Of a stretch of DNA of 5,702 bases, positions 1-4,762 are shown in pieces (positions within the stretch are counted from its first letter, which is position 1; every line of letters starts with the position of its first letter). The DNA comes from Peptostreptococcaceae bacterium (GTDB lineage Bacteria > Bacillota > Clostridia > Peptostreptococcales > Anaerovoracaceae), in assembly GCA_016650115.1 (NCBI GenBank), contig JAENWI010000110.1, forward strand, positions 1 to 5,702, in the 5' to 3' direction. The notes beneath the pieces were generated by a model. The model ran no database searches. It had not been told where the DNA came from and worked only from the letters and a program-made list of their open reading frames with translations. The position numbers and the translations under genes are program-made.

Positions 1-1
1 T

Positions 2-97
2 GACAATCTCAATAATTCTGGAATGTATCTAGTGTGGACAATGAAGTTAGCTAATGTATTGGAATTAGGAGAAATATTTAACCACTATCCAAAATAA
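2..97 (+). CDS. C-terminal end of a probable isochorismatase-family hydrolase (partial)
   Basis: Only the last 31 codons and the TAA stop (95-97) are inside the window; the gene begins upstream. The visible peptide contains the stretch MYLVWTMKLANVLELGEIF, which lines up with WIYTMKVYDTTNLIKLI in the last helix of the isochorismatase-like protein encoded next door: both have an aromatic residue, then TMK, then an aliphatic-rich helix. On that basis it is probably a paralog of the downstream hydrolase. The gap to the next start is 23 bases and holds that gene's ribosome binding site, so the two genes are very likely cotranscribed. The catalytic part is not visible, and the family call rests on one short alignment made by eye. 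Confidence 0.5.
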   Translation, partial: DNLNNSGMYLVWTMKLANVLELGEIFNHYPK

Positions 98-107
98 CAC
101 CATAGCA

Positions 108-113
108 AAGGAG
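108..113 (+). promoter_or_regulatory. Ribosome binding site supporting a GTG start
   Basis: AAGGAG lies 7 bases before GTG at 121. This strong match and ideal spacing support GTG as the start of the hydrolase gene, with no nearby ATG competing. Confidence 0.75.
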
Positions 114-120
114 ATTAGAA

Positions 121-777
121 GTGAATATTAACGAAGCAGCACTTGTTTTAATCGATATGCAGAAAGAAGATAATTTCAATTTAGTCAACCTTAAGACGGT
201 CATTAAGAACTCGAAAAGATTAGTGACCGAAGTCAGAAATAAAAAAATTCCTATTATTTATACACGTCAAATTAATCGCTCCGATGGGGTCGGTCTTTCG
301 AAGGGCGAACTTTTAAATGATGATGGGAGCCCATTTTATTATTGTTCTGGAACAGACAAAATTGAAATTATTGATGAAATCAAGCCTTTAGAGAGCGATA
401 TTATCGTTGATAAGCACCGGTGGAGCGCCTTTTACGAGACAAACTTAGATCTCTTATTGAAAAGTCTAGGGGTAAAACATTTAATTATTGGGGGTTTAGT
501 CACGGATGGTTGTTTAATGACAACAGTGTTTGATGCGTATTTTCGTGATTATAATATTCACCTGATTAAAGATATTTGTACTACAACTAGCGAGGGAGGT
601 CATATGGCCTCCCTCATGATTATGGCGAATTGGATCTACACCATGAAAGTTTATGATACGACGAATTTGATTAAACTCATAAACAGAGAACCTTGCCAGG
701 TATGGGAGGCTAATGAGCCTGATTCACTTCAGTTTACACCAGAGCTAATGCGTGAAGTGTATAAAAAAATAATTTGA
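121..777 (+). CDS. Isochorismatase-family cysteine hydrolase (amidohydrolase)
   Basis: A 218-residue protein with the full isochorismatase-like (cysteine hydrolase) signature. The N-terminal strand ALVLIDMQ carries the catalytic Asp12; VDKHRWSAFYETNLDLLL supplies the catalytic Lys98; GGLVTDGCLMTT supplies the nucleophile Cys131 and the usual cis-peptide region. The family contains nicotinamidases, N-carbamoylsarcosine and biuret amidohydrolases, ureidoacrylate hydrolases and isochorismatases, and most attack an amide or carbamoyl group. All three catalytic residues are present, so it should be active, but the sequence does not fix the substrate. The tail of about 30 residues after the last core helix is longer than in many relatives. 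It sits between a probable paralog (stop at 97) and a betaine-type binding lipoprotein whose start is 16 bases downstream, which suggests one operon working on an imported small nitrogen compound. It is expected to be cytoplasmic, as no signal peptide is seen. Confidence 0.9.
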   Translation: MNINEAALVLIDMQKEDNFNLVNLKTVIKNSKRLVTEVRNKKIPIIYTRQINRSDGVGLSKGELLNDDGSPFYYCSGTDKIEIIDEIKPLESDIIVDKHRWSAFYETNLDLLLKSLGVKHLIIGGLVTDGCLMTTVFDAYFRDYNIHLIKDICTTTSEGGHMASLMIMANWIYTMKVYDTTNLIKLINREPCQVWEANEPDSLQFTPELMREVYKKII

Positions 778-782
778 AAGGA
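777..782 (+). promoter_or_regulatory. Ribosome binding site deciding the lipoprotein start
   Basis: AAAGGA overlaps the stop of the hydrolase gene. It directly abuts or overlaps the ATG at 782, which is too close for use, but sits 11 bases before GTG at 794. It therefore favours GTG 794 as the real start of the next gene. Confidence 0.55.
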
Positions 783-793
783 TGGATTGTAGC

Positions 794-1687
794 GTGAAAA
801 AACAATTGATTGGGATCGGTTTACTAATGGTACTTAGCCTCGGTATCATAACAGGATGTGGTGCTGGTCCAACAAATGAAACTAAGAATATTGCCACAAA
901 TACAGAGGAAGACAAAGTTATTACGTTTGGTACGACCGGTTGGACCAGCACTCAAGCCCCAACGGCGATTGTGAAGTTGATTTTAGAAGAAGCGGGTTAT
1001 ACCGTAAAAACTAGATTTTTAGCTCAACCCATAATCTTTGAGGGGTTAAAGACTGAGCAATTGGATTTCTTCATGGATGCATGGCTCCCTTACACCGAAG
1101 CAGCTTTATGGAAAAAATATAAAGCTGATTTGATTAAAGTCTCGGCAAGTTATAAAAACGCACCCCTGGGTTGGGTTGTGCCAAGCTATGTTGAAGAGAA
1201 CTCCATCGAAGAACTCAAGGGTAAAGCATCAAAATTCGGTAACAGAGTGGTAACCATATCTCCTGGAGCTGGAATCGTCGAAATTTCCAAAGAGGTAATG
1301 AAGGAGTATAACTTAGACGATTATACCCTGCTGACATCAAGTGAAACGGCCATGTTAGCAGAAGCCAAATCTAAGATGTCCCAAAAAGAGCCAATCGTAT
1401 TCACGTCTTGGAGGCCCCACTCCATGTTTGCCATGTTGGATCTAAAATTCCTAGAAGATCCCAAAAAACTTTTTAAATCTGACAATGTTTATGTGATTTC
1501 TTATAAAAATATTAAAAAAACGCATCCTAAGGCCTATAAGATTCTGTCGAAGTGGAGCATTGAAATAAGCGACTTAGAACAGATGATGTTAGAAAAAGAA
1601 AAAAATGAGGTTCCCTTTGAAGAATCAGCAAAAAAGTGGATTACAGAGCATCGAGAACAGGTTGATCAAATGTTAGCGAAGGAGTAA
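794..1687 (+). CDS. Glycine betaine/OpuAC-type substrate-binding lipoprotein
   Basis: An ABC-transporter solute-binding protein of 297 residues when started at GTG 794. An ATG at 782 would add MDCS but leaves no room for a ribosome binding site, whereas GTG gives a classic MKKQ signal start. Residues 1-22 form a lipoprotein signal peptide ending in the lipobox ITGC, with Cys22 as the lipidated residue, so the mature protein should be anchored outside the membrane. The body matches OpuAC-like proteins: GTTGWTSTQAP near 46-56, FFMDAWLPYTEA near 92-102, LGWVVPSY near 125-132 and FTSWRPHSMFA near 203-213. Trp50, Trp97, Trp127 and Trp206 are candidates for the aromatic box that holds a quaternary ammonium group. 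Relatives bind glycine betaine, proline betaine, choline or carnitine, and the exact ligand is not clear here. No permease or ATPase follows; a terminator ends the operon. It may serve a transporter encoded elsewhere or upstream of the window. Confidence 0.88.
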   Translation: MKKQLIGIGLLMVLSLGIITGCGAGPTNETKNIATNTEEDKVITFGTTGWTSTQAPTAIVKLILEEAGYTVKTRFLAQPIIFEGLKTEQLDFFMDAWLPYTEAALWKKYKADLIKVSASYKNAPLGWVVPSYVEENSIEELKGKASKFGNRVVTISPGAGIVEISKEVMKEYNLDDYTLLTSSETAMLAEAKSKMSQKEPIVFTSWRPHSMFAMLDLKFLEDPKKLFKSDNVYVISYKNIKKTHPKAYKILSKWSIEISDLEQMMLEKEKNEVPFEESAKKWITEHREQVDQMLAKE

Positions 1688-1714
1688 TACAGCGAAAGGA
1701 TGGGACCCAGACGG

Positions 1715-1763
1715 ATAAGCAGGCCTCGAAGATATTTCTCTCTTCGAGGCCTGCTTATTTTAT
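1715..1763 (+). terminator. Rho-independent terminator of the hydrolase/binding-protein operon
   Basis: A perfect 18-bp stem (1715-1732 pairs with 1741-1758) encloses an 8-base loop and is followed by TTTTATT. It lies 27 bases after the lipoprotein stop. On the minus strand there is no T-run after the stem, so it should act on rightward transcription. The stem also contains the stop codon of the small minus-strand ORF that ends at 1755. Confidence 0.92.
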
Positions 1764-1982
1764 TACTATACCTAAATCAAGAACATGGCTATTAATGCCC
1801 ATCCCGCCAAAAAGGTAAAATTGGTCTAAATTGTCTTCACCCTCATCCTGCACAGCCTTGTTCCAAAGGGCCGGATCAACGAAGCGCGCCGCCAATGGAC
1901 CAATGTCTACCTTTGTCTGTTCCTGATAACTCGAATTTACCGATTTAGCACTGCAGAATACGAAAAACGCTCTTTTTACCAT
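1755..1982 (-). CDS. Possible small hypothetical protein or gene remnant (75 aa)
   Basis: An ORF of 75 codons on the minus strand, ATG at 1982 and TAA at 1757-1755. The product is not recognised. It has a plausible mixed composition, with an acidic central part containing DPALWNKAVQDEGEDNLDQ and a glycine-rich FGGMGINSH segment. The local sequence (about 1795-1960) is visibly richer in G and C than its AT-rich surroundings, as expected if it is or was coding. Against it: no ribosome binding site precedes the ATG, an in-frame stop lies nine codons upstream of the ATG, and the stop codon falls inside the terminator hairpin of the convergent operon. Both ends overlap the arms of an imperfect inverted repeat (1787-1820 and 1974-2007). 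It could be the body of a miniature element, a fragment of a larger lost gene, or chance. Confidence 0.25.
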   Translation of the reverse strand: MVKRAFFVFCSAKSVNSSYQEQTKVDIGPLAARFVDPALWNKAVQDEGEDNLDQFYLFGGMGINSHVLDLGIVIK

Positions 1983-2007
1983 TTGGGCGGGATGGGCACA
2001 ATTAGCC
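1787..2007. repeat. Imperfect inverted repeat bounding a ~220-bp unit
   Basis: Arms at 1787-1820 and 1974-2007 are inverted copies of each other, 29 of 34 positions by eye. The best part is a 25-base core (1796-1820 against 1974-1998) with 23 matches, including an identical 13-base block TGCCCATCCCGCC. The 153 bases between the arms hold most of the minus-strand ORF. No target-site duplication is evident at the outer ends. It could be a miniature inverted-repeat transposable element, a pair of inverted copies of a short gene segment (the + strand right arm can encode FYHLGGMG, close to FYLFGGMG from the minus-strand left arm), or a recombination or regulatory site. A very long hairpin in RNA is also possible. 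Confidence 0.6.
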
Positions 2008-2034
2008 TATAAGTGGCTTAGAGGGAGGTGTAGA

Positions 2035-2115
2035 ATGCCTAAAATTGACACGGAATATGCGTTGGTTAAGGTTGAACTGTTGGAGATAGATAAGACCATA
2101 ACCCAGTTTCAGTAA
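2035..2115 (+). CDS. Small ORF with strong ribosome binding site (26 aa), possibly truncated
   Basis: ATG at 2035 is preceded at a 5-base distance by GGGAGGTG (2022-2029), one of the best ribosome binding sites in the window. It encodes 26 residues beginning MPKIDTEYALVKVELLEIDK and ends at TAA 2113-2115. The peptide is helical in character, with alternating charged and aliphatic residues. It is not recognised. It could be a true small protein, or the intact 5' end of a longer gene cut short by mutation, because the stretch that follows has no further long frame. No terminator follows directly. Confidence 0.4.
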   Translation: MPKIDTEYALVKVELLEIDKTITQFQ

Positions 2116-2218
2116 TGCACCTAAATCGAAAGTGTGAAAAAAAATTATATTGATAACCTAAGCCCCCTATATGGTCTCTGTATTTTGGGGTATATTTTAG
2201 GGCTAGAGAGGTGGTATT

Positions 2219-2398
2219 ATGAGTAATAATTACAGTGAACAGATAGAGTATTTTAGTAATCAATGAAGAATGATGTTAAATGATACATGGGAAGAAGATT
2301 ATGAGACATATATCGAGGGAAATCCTAGTACCTTGTGTGGTGGTGTAAGTGGTATACCGTCATACTCTGAAAAATCAATTATTGATTGTTCACTGTAG
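2219..2398 (+). pseudogene. Small ORF interrupted by an in-frame TGA
   Basis: ATG at 2219 has a good ribosome binding site, AGGTGG at 2209-2214, 4 bases upstream. The frame reads 15 codons (MSNNYSEQIEYFSNQ), meets TGA at 2264-2266, then stays open for 43 codons to TAG at 2396-2398. The second part includes RMMLNDTWEEDYETYIEGNP and a Cys-Gly-Gly stretch, and looks like ordinary protein. A single G-to-A change turning a Trp codon into TGA would explain the break and would give a 59-residue protein. The product is not recognised. It shares a ribosome-binding-site style and orientation with the 26-codon ORF at 2035, so the two may be remnants of one small operon or mobile element. Confidence 0.35.
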
Positions 2399-2673
2399 AG
2401 TTTGCGATGTAATAAAGATTTAGGTAATTTTTTGTATTCGATTTTAATTTAAGCCGATTTTGAACAATTTCGGGTAATTGGTTGATGAAATCATCGCTGA
2501 ACTTTAAAGATTTAAGTTCAAGATACAGTTTAAGCCAGATACCTTAAAGATTCAACATATTAAATTATTGAGTAGCCCCTTAGTATATGATTTCTATTCT
2601 GCTTTCATTCATTTAGACCACCTTCTATATTAGATAATAATGATTAGCATGAAGAAGTAAAGATTAATAACAC

Positions 2674-2726
2674 TCAAATGCAAAAAAAGATTGCAAGTAA
2701 AAATCAAATGCAAAAAAGATTGCAAG
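2674..2726. repeat. Two direct copies of a TGCAA/TTGCA dyad
   Basis: The sequence TCAAATGCAAAAAA then GATTGCAAG occurs at 2674-2697 and again at 2704-2726, differing only by one A in the A-run. Each copy contains an inverted repeat, TGCAA and TTGCA, separated by 7 bases (2679-2695) or 6 bases (2709-2724). The copies start 30 bases apart, close to three helical turns. This layout fits paired operator sites, though slippage-type duplication is also possible. They lie about 400 bases before the activator gene. Confidence 0.7.
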
Positions 2727-2934
2727 GACATATACAAAAGTCCAGGCATACCACGCATTTTTTCACAGCCATTAGATTCGTCAAAAAACAAGCTGAGGTT
2801 TATTTTACGGTAAATCAACATAACGTGTTATAATTTATACATCGCCAACTAAGGAACTGAAATGTTAAAGCTCAACAGTCATTGCATTAAATTTTTTTAA
2901 CGTTTTAAAAGTGTTTCCCGAGTAGCGTTTTTGC

Positions 2935-2955
2935 TTATATTTCTTAGAAATATAA
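2935..2955. repeat. Short perfect palindrome upstream of the activator gene
   Basis: TTATATTTC (2935-2943) and GAAATATAA (2947-2955) form a perfect 9-bp inverted repeat around TTA. No T-run follows, so it is not a good terminator; it could be an operator or simply AT-rich symmetry. Confidence 0.4.
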
Positions 2956-3026
2956 AGAGCATAATACATAAAACCTGGTATACTACATTGGAATGATGTG
3001 ATATATTGAAATTGTAAGATTTTGAC

Positions 3027-3056
3027 TTGAAATTATGCGGAAAGCGAAAATAGAAT
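3027..3056 (+). promoter_or_regulatory. Probable sigma-A promoter of the activator gene
   Basis: TTGAAA (3027-3032) and TAGAAT (3051-3056) each match the consensus at five of six positions and are separated by 18 bases. Transcription would begin near 3063, leaving a leader of about 65 bases before the ATG at 3129. No -24/-12 element (GG-N10-GC) was found between about 2730 and 3128, so sigma-54 autoregulation is not suggested. Confidence 0.5.
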
Positions 3057-3128
3057 GTAATGTGGGATTAGTTTGAATACAAATTTAAACTTTTTTATGC
3101 ATAACCACATGAAAGAAGAGGTTGTAAA

Positions 3129-4517
3129 ATGCAGGAAATTTCAAATAGAATACGAAGCGAAATTTTTAAAGCAGCAGTAGAATCTTCATATGATGGGATT
3201 CACATTTTGGATAAAAAAGGAAAAACTCTTTATATTAATAAAGCGTGCGAACGTATTGAAGGCGTTTCATGCGAAGAAGTTAGGCGTAAGGATATTAGAG
3301 AACTCGTTGAGAGCGGAGTATATTCAGAATCGGTTACTTTAAAAGTACTTGAAGAGGATGCTCCTGTGACTATAAGTCAAAAGGCTAAAAATGGTAATGA
3401 AATATTGGTGACGGGAACTCCTATATATGTAGATGGAGAAATAGATATAATTGTTGTAAATTCAAGAGATATAACAGAACTTAATCATTTAAAAAGAGAA
3501 CTTTTTGAAAAGGAAGAGTTAGCCAGCAGATATCATAGGGAATTAGAATTGCTAAGGAGTGAACGCATTAAGCTAAATGGAATTATTTCAAAAAGTACTG
3601 CCATGGAAAAAATAATCAGCCTTTCCTTGATAGTTGCGAAAGTTGATTCGACTGTATTCTTGCACGGAGAATCAGGAGTCGGTAAGGGAGTTCTAAGTAA
3701 TTTTATACATATGAATAGCATAAGACGTAATGGACCATTTATAAAAATTGATTGTAGCGCAATACCGGAGTCATTATTTGAATCTGAGTTGTTTGGATAT
3801 GAAACAGGAGCATTTACAGGAGCCGAGCGTGGAGGGAAGACTGGTCTTTTAGAACTGGCAAATGGTGGTACTGTATTTTTAGATGAAATTGGAGAAATGC
3901 CACTTTCGATGCAAGCTAAATTGATGAGATCCATTCAAGACAGAGAAATTGTGAAAGTTGGGGGTAAGCAGATTGTCCCGATTAATATAAGGATTATTGC
4001 TGCGACGAATAGGGATTTAGAAGAGATGGTAGAAAATAAAACATTTAGAAAAGATTTGTTTTACAGATTAAATGTTGTGCCTATATTAATACCTCCACTA
4101 AGAGAAAGACCAGAAGATATCTACCCATTATTGTTGGAAATGATAAGGCGAGTTAATGATAAATATAATATGAATAAAAAGATTTCAAATGAAGCAATCG
4201 AGTGTATGATAAAGTATGAATGGCCCGGTAATATTAGAGAACTTGAAAATGTAACAGAGCGAATGATGGTGACGTCCGACGCACCGGTTATTGGGAAATT
4301 AGATGTTCCTAGGACCATAATGAGTAATTATAATGATTCAAGATGGATTGCGAAAGCATTTAAGGGAACCTATTCTCAGAAATTGAGGGAATTTGATAAA
4401 TTGCTAATAACGGAGGCTATTGAAAAAGAGGGATCTGTTGTAAAAGCAGCAAATGAACTAGGTGTAAATGTTACCACCATTAGAAGAAAATTGGGTAAAT
4501 ATCAAGAGAATGAATAA
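3129..4517 (+). CDS. PAS-domain sigma-54-dependent transcriptional activator
   Basis: A 462-residue bacterial enhancer-binding protein. Residues about 9-119 form a PAS sensor domain (SSYDGIHILDKKGKTLYINKA), followed by a charged, helix-prone linker at about 117-147 that is likely coiled coil. The AAA+ domain spans about 152-385. It has Walker A GESGVGKG at 180-187, the sigma-54 contact loop GAFTGA at 227-232, Walker B GGTVFLDE ending at Asp252-Glu253, sensor I AATNRDL at 291-297, candidate arginine fingers in FRKDLFYRLNV (306-316), and WPGNIRELENV at 365-375. A Fis/TyrR-like helix-turn-helix ends the protein (about 425-457, VVKAANELGVNVTTIRRKL). No receiver domain is present, so it probably senses a small ligand rather than a phosphorelay. 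All motor motifs are intact. The start ATG has AGAGG 7 bases upstream. It lies directly before a sigma-54 promoter and a ureohydrolase, its probable target. Confidence 0.95.
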   Translation: MQEISNRIRSEIFKAAVESSYDGIHILDKKGKTLYINKACERIEGVSCEEVRRKDIRELVESGVYSESVTLKVLEEDAPVTISQKAKNGNEILVTGTPIYVDGEIDIIVVNSRDITELNHLKRELFEKEELASRYHRELELLRSERIKLNGIISKSTAMEKIISLSLIVAKVDSTVFLHGESGVGKGVLSNFIHMNSIRRNGPFIKIDCSAIPESLFESELFGYETGAFTGAERGGKTGLLELANGGTVFLDEIGEMPLSMQAKLMRSIQDREIVKVGGKQIVPINIRIIAATNRDLEEMVENKTFRKDLFYRLNVVPILIPPLRERPEDIYPLLLEMIRRVNDKYNMNKKISNEAIECMIKYEWPGNIRELENVTERMMVTSDAPVIGKLDVPRTIMSNYNDSRWIAKAFKGTYSQKLREFDKLLITEAIEKEGSVVKAANELGVNVTTIRRKLGKYQENE

Positions 4518-4529
4518 AAATGCAAAATA

Positions 4530-4630
4530 GCACTACATAATGCACATTTGCACTGCACTCGAGAAGTGTTTAAAATAGAAGGTTTGTCTATAAATTATCA
4601 CAAACAAACCAAAATTAAGTGCAATAGTGC
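4530..4630. promoter_or_regulatory. Cluster of TGCAC half-sites, likely activator binding region
   Basis: GCAC occurs at 4530, 4542, 4550 and 4555 on the + strand, and GTGC (the same motif on the other strand) at 4619 and 4627. Two copies of a 13-base motif stand out: GCACATTTGCACT at 4542-4554 and, on the minus strand, GCACTATTGCACT at 4630-4618, matching at 11 of 13 positions. They would lie about 90-180 bases upstream of the predicted sigma-54 start, the usual place for enhancer-binding-protein sites. The identity of the bound protein is inferred from the adjacent activator gene. Confidence 0.5.
4581..4610. repeat. Short inverted repeat between the two putative enhancer sites
   Basis: GGTTTGT (4581-4587) and ACAAACC (4604-4610) are perfect 7-bp inverted copies around an AT-rich 16-base centre. 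It lies between the two TGCAC motif copies and could be a bend or looping site, an additional operator, or chance. Confidence 0.35.
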
Positions 4631-4655
4631 GTTAAAATGAAAATTGAACTAAAAC

Positions 4656-4696
4656 AAATAGCCTTGAAAATAGCCATTTCAAGGCTATTTTCTTTT
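4656..4696 (+). terminator. Terminator of the activator gene
   Basis: A perfect 14-bp stem (4656-4669 with 4677-4690) has a 7-base loop and is followed by TCTTTT. It lies about 140 bases after the activator stop and insulates the ureohydrolase from read-through. The final T of its tail is also the first base before the GG of the -24 promoter element. Confidence 0.85.
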
Positions 4697-4711
4697 GGCA
4701 TAAAGATTGCA
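4696..4711 (+). promoter_or_regulatory. Sigma-54 (-24/-12) promoter of the ureohydrolase gene
   Basis: TGGCATAAAGATTGCA matches the sigma-54 consensus TGGCAC-N5-TTGCW at nearly every position, with the invariant GG (4697-4698) and GC (4709-4710) separated by exactly 10 bases. The predicted start is near 4722, about 41 bases before the ATG. The adjacent activator carries the GAFTGA loop needed to open such a promoter. Confidence 0.88.
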
Positions 4712-4749
4712 CTATGTATTGGTGAGAGTTATATTTGCAGTATAGAATG

Positions 4750-4755
4750 AAAGGA
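4750..4755 (+). promoter_or_regulatory. Ribosome binding site of the ureohydrolase
   Basis: AAAGGA sits 7 bases before ATG 4763 and, with the sigma-54 start near 4722, fixes the start of the ureohydrolase. Confidence 0.7.
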
Positions 4756-4762
4756 ATAAAAA

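Larger units (their letters stand above)
2399..3026. other. Gene-poor AT-rich stretch with remnant-like frames
   Basis: No convincing gene is seen here. On the minus strand a frame stays open for 53 codons over 2543-2379 and gives a protein-like peptide containing LKFSDDFINQLPEIVQNRLK, but it has a stop directly upstream and no start. On the + strand ATG 2678 opens a 51-codon frame to TAA 2831-2833 with no ribosome binding site. A pair of direct repeats (2674-2726) and a 9-bp palindrome (2935-2955) are listed separately. TGTTATAAT at 2826-2834 looks like an extended -10 element, but no good -35 goes with it. The stretch may be the worn remains of lost genes. Confidence 0.5.

Noticed and set aside
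745..951. Minus-strand ORF overlapping the hydrolase/lipoprotein junction
   Set aside because: It is antisense to two well-supported genes and has no ribosome binding site or recognisable features.
1993..2007. Sigma-54-like promoter at TGGGCACAATTAGCC
   Set aside because: The GG and GC pairs are 8 bases apart instead of the required 10.
2160..2206. Possible riboswitch or hairpin around AGCCCCC and GGGCT
   Set aside because: The pairing is short and has competing alternatives, and it matches no riboswitch class I can recognise.
2066..2263. Minus-strand ORF of 65 codons
   Set aside because: No ribosome binding site, and it overlaps two + strand small ORFs that have good ones.
2264..2266. In-frame TGA as a possible selenocysteine codon
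   Set aside because: No convincing SECIS-like hairpin is seen just after the TGA, and the small protein is not a known selenoprotein family. A nonsense mutation of a Trp codon is simpler.
2674..2726. Start of a CRISPR array
   Set aside because: Only two copies, separated by about 6 bases, with no spacers and no cas genes in the window.
2630..2821. Minus-strand ORF of 63 codons
   Set aside because: It lies across the TGCAA/TTGCA direct repeats, has no ribosome binding site, and its hydrophobic, Phe/Leu-rich product follows from the A-rich repeat read backwards.
2804..2834. Promoter with extended -10 TGTTATAAT
   Set aside because: The -10 is good but the best -35 candidates (TTTACG, TTACGG) are weak and no gene follows within 290 bases; the promoter at 3027-3056 suits the activator better.
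3533..3934. Minus-strand ORF of 133 codons inside the activator gene
   Set aside because: Antisense shadow of the conserved AAA+ domain; the + strand protein carries all family motifs.
4121..4318. Minus-strand ORF of 65 codons inside the activator gene
   Set aside because: Antisense shadow of the AAA+ C-terminal part, with no independent support.
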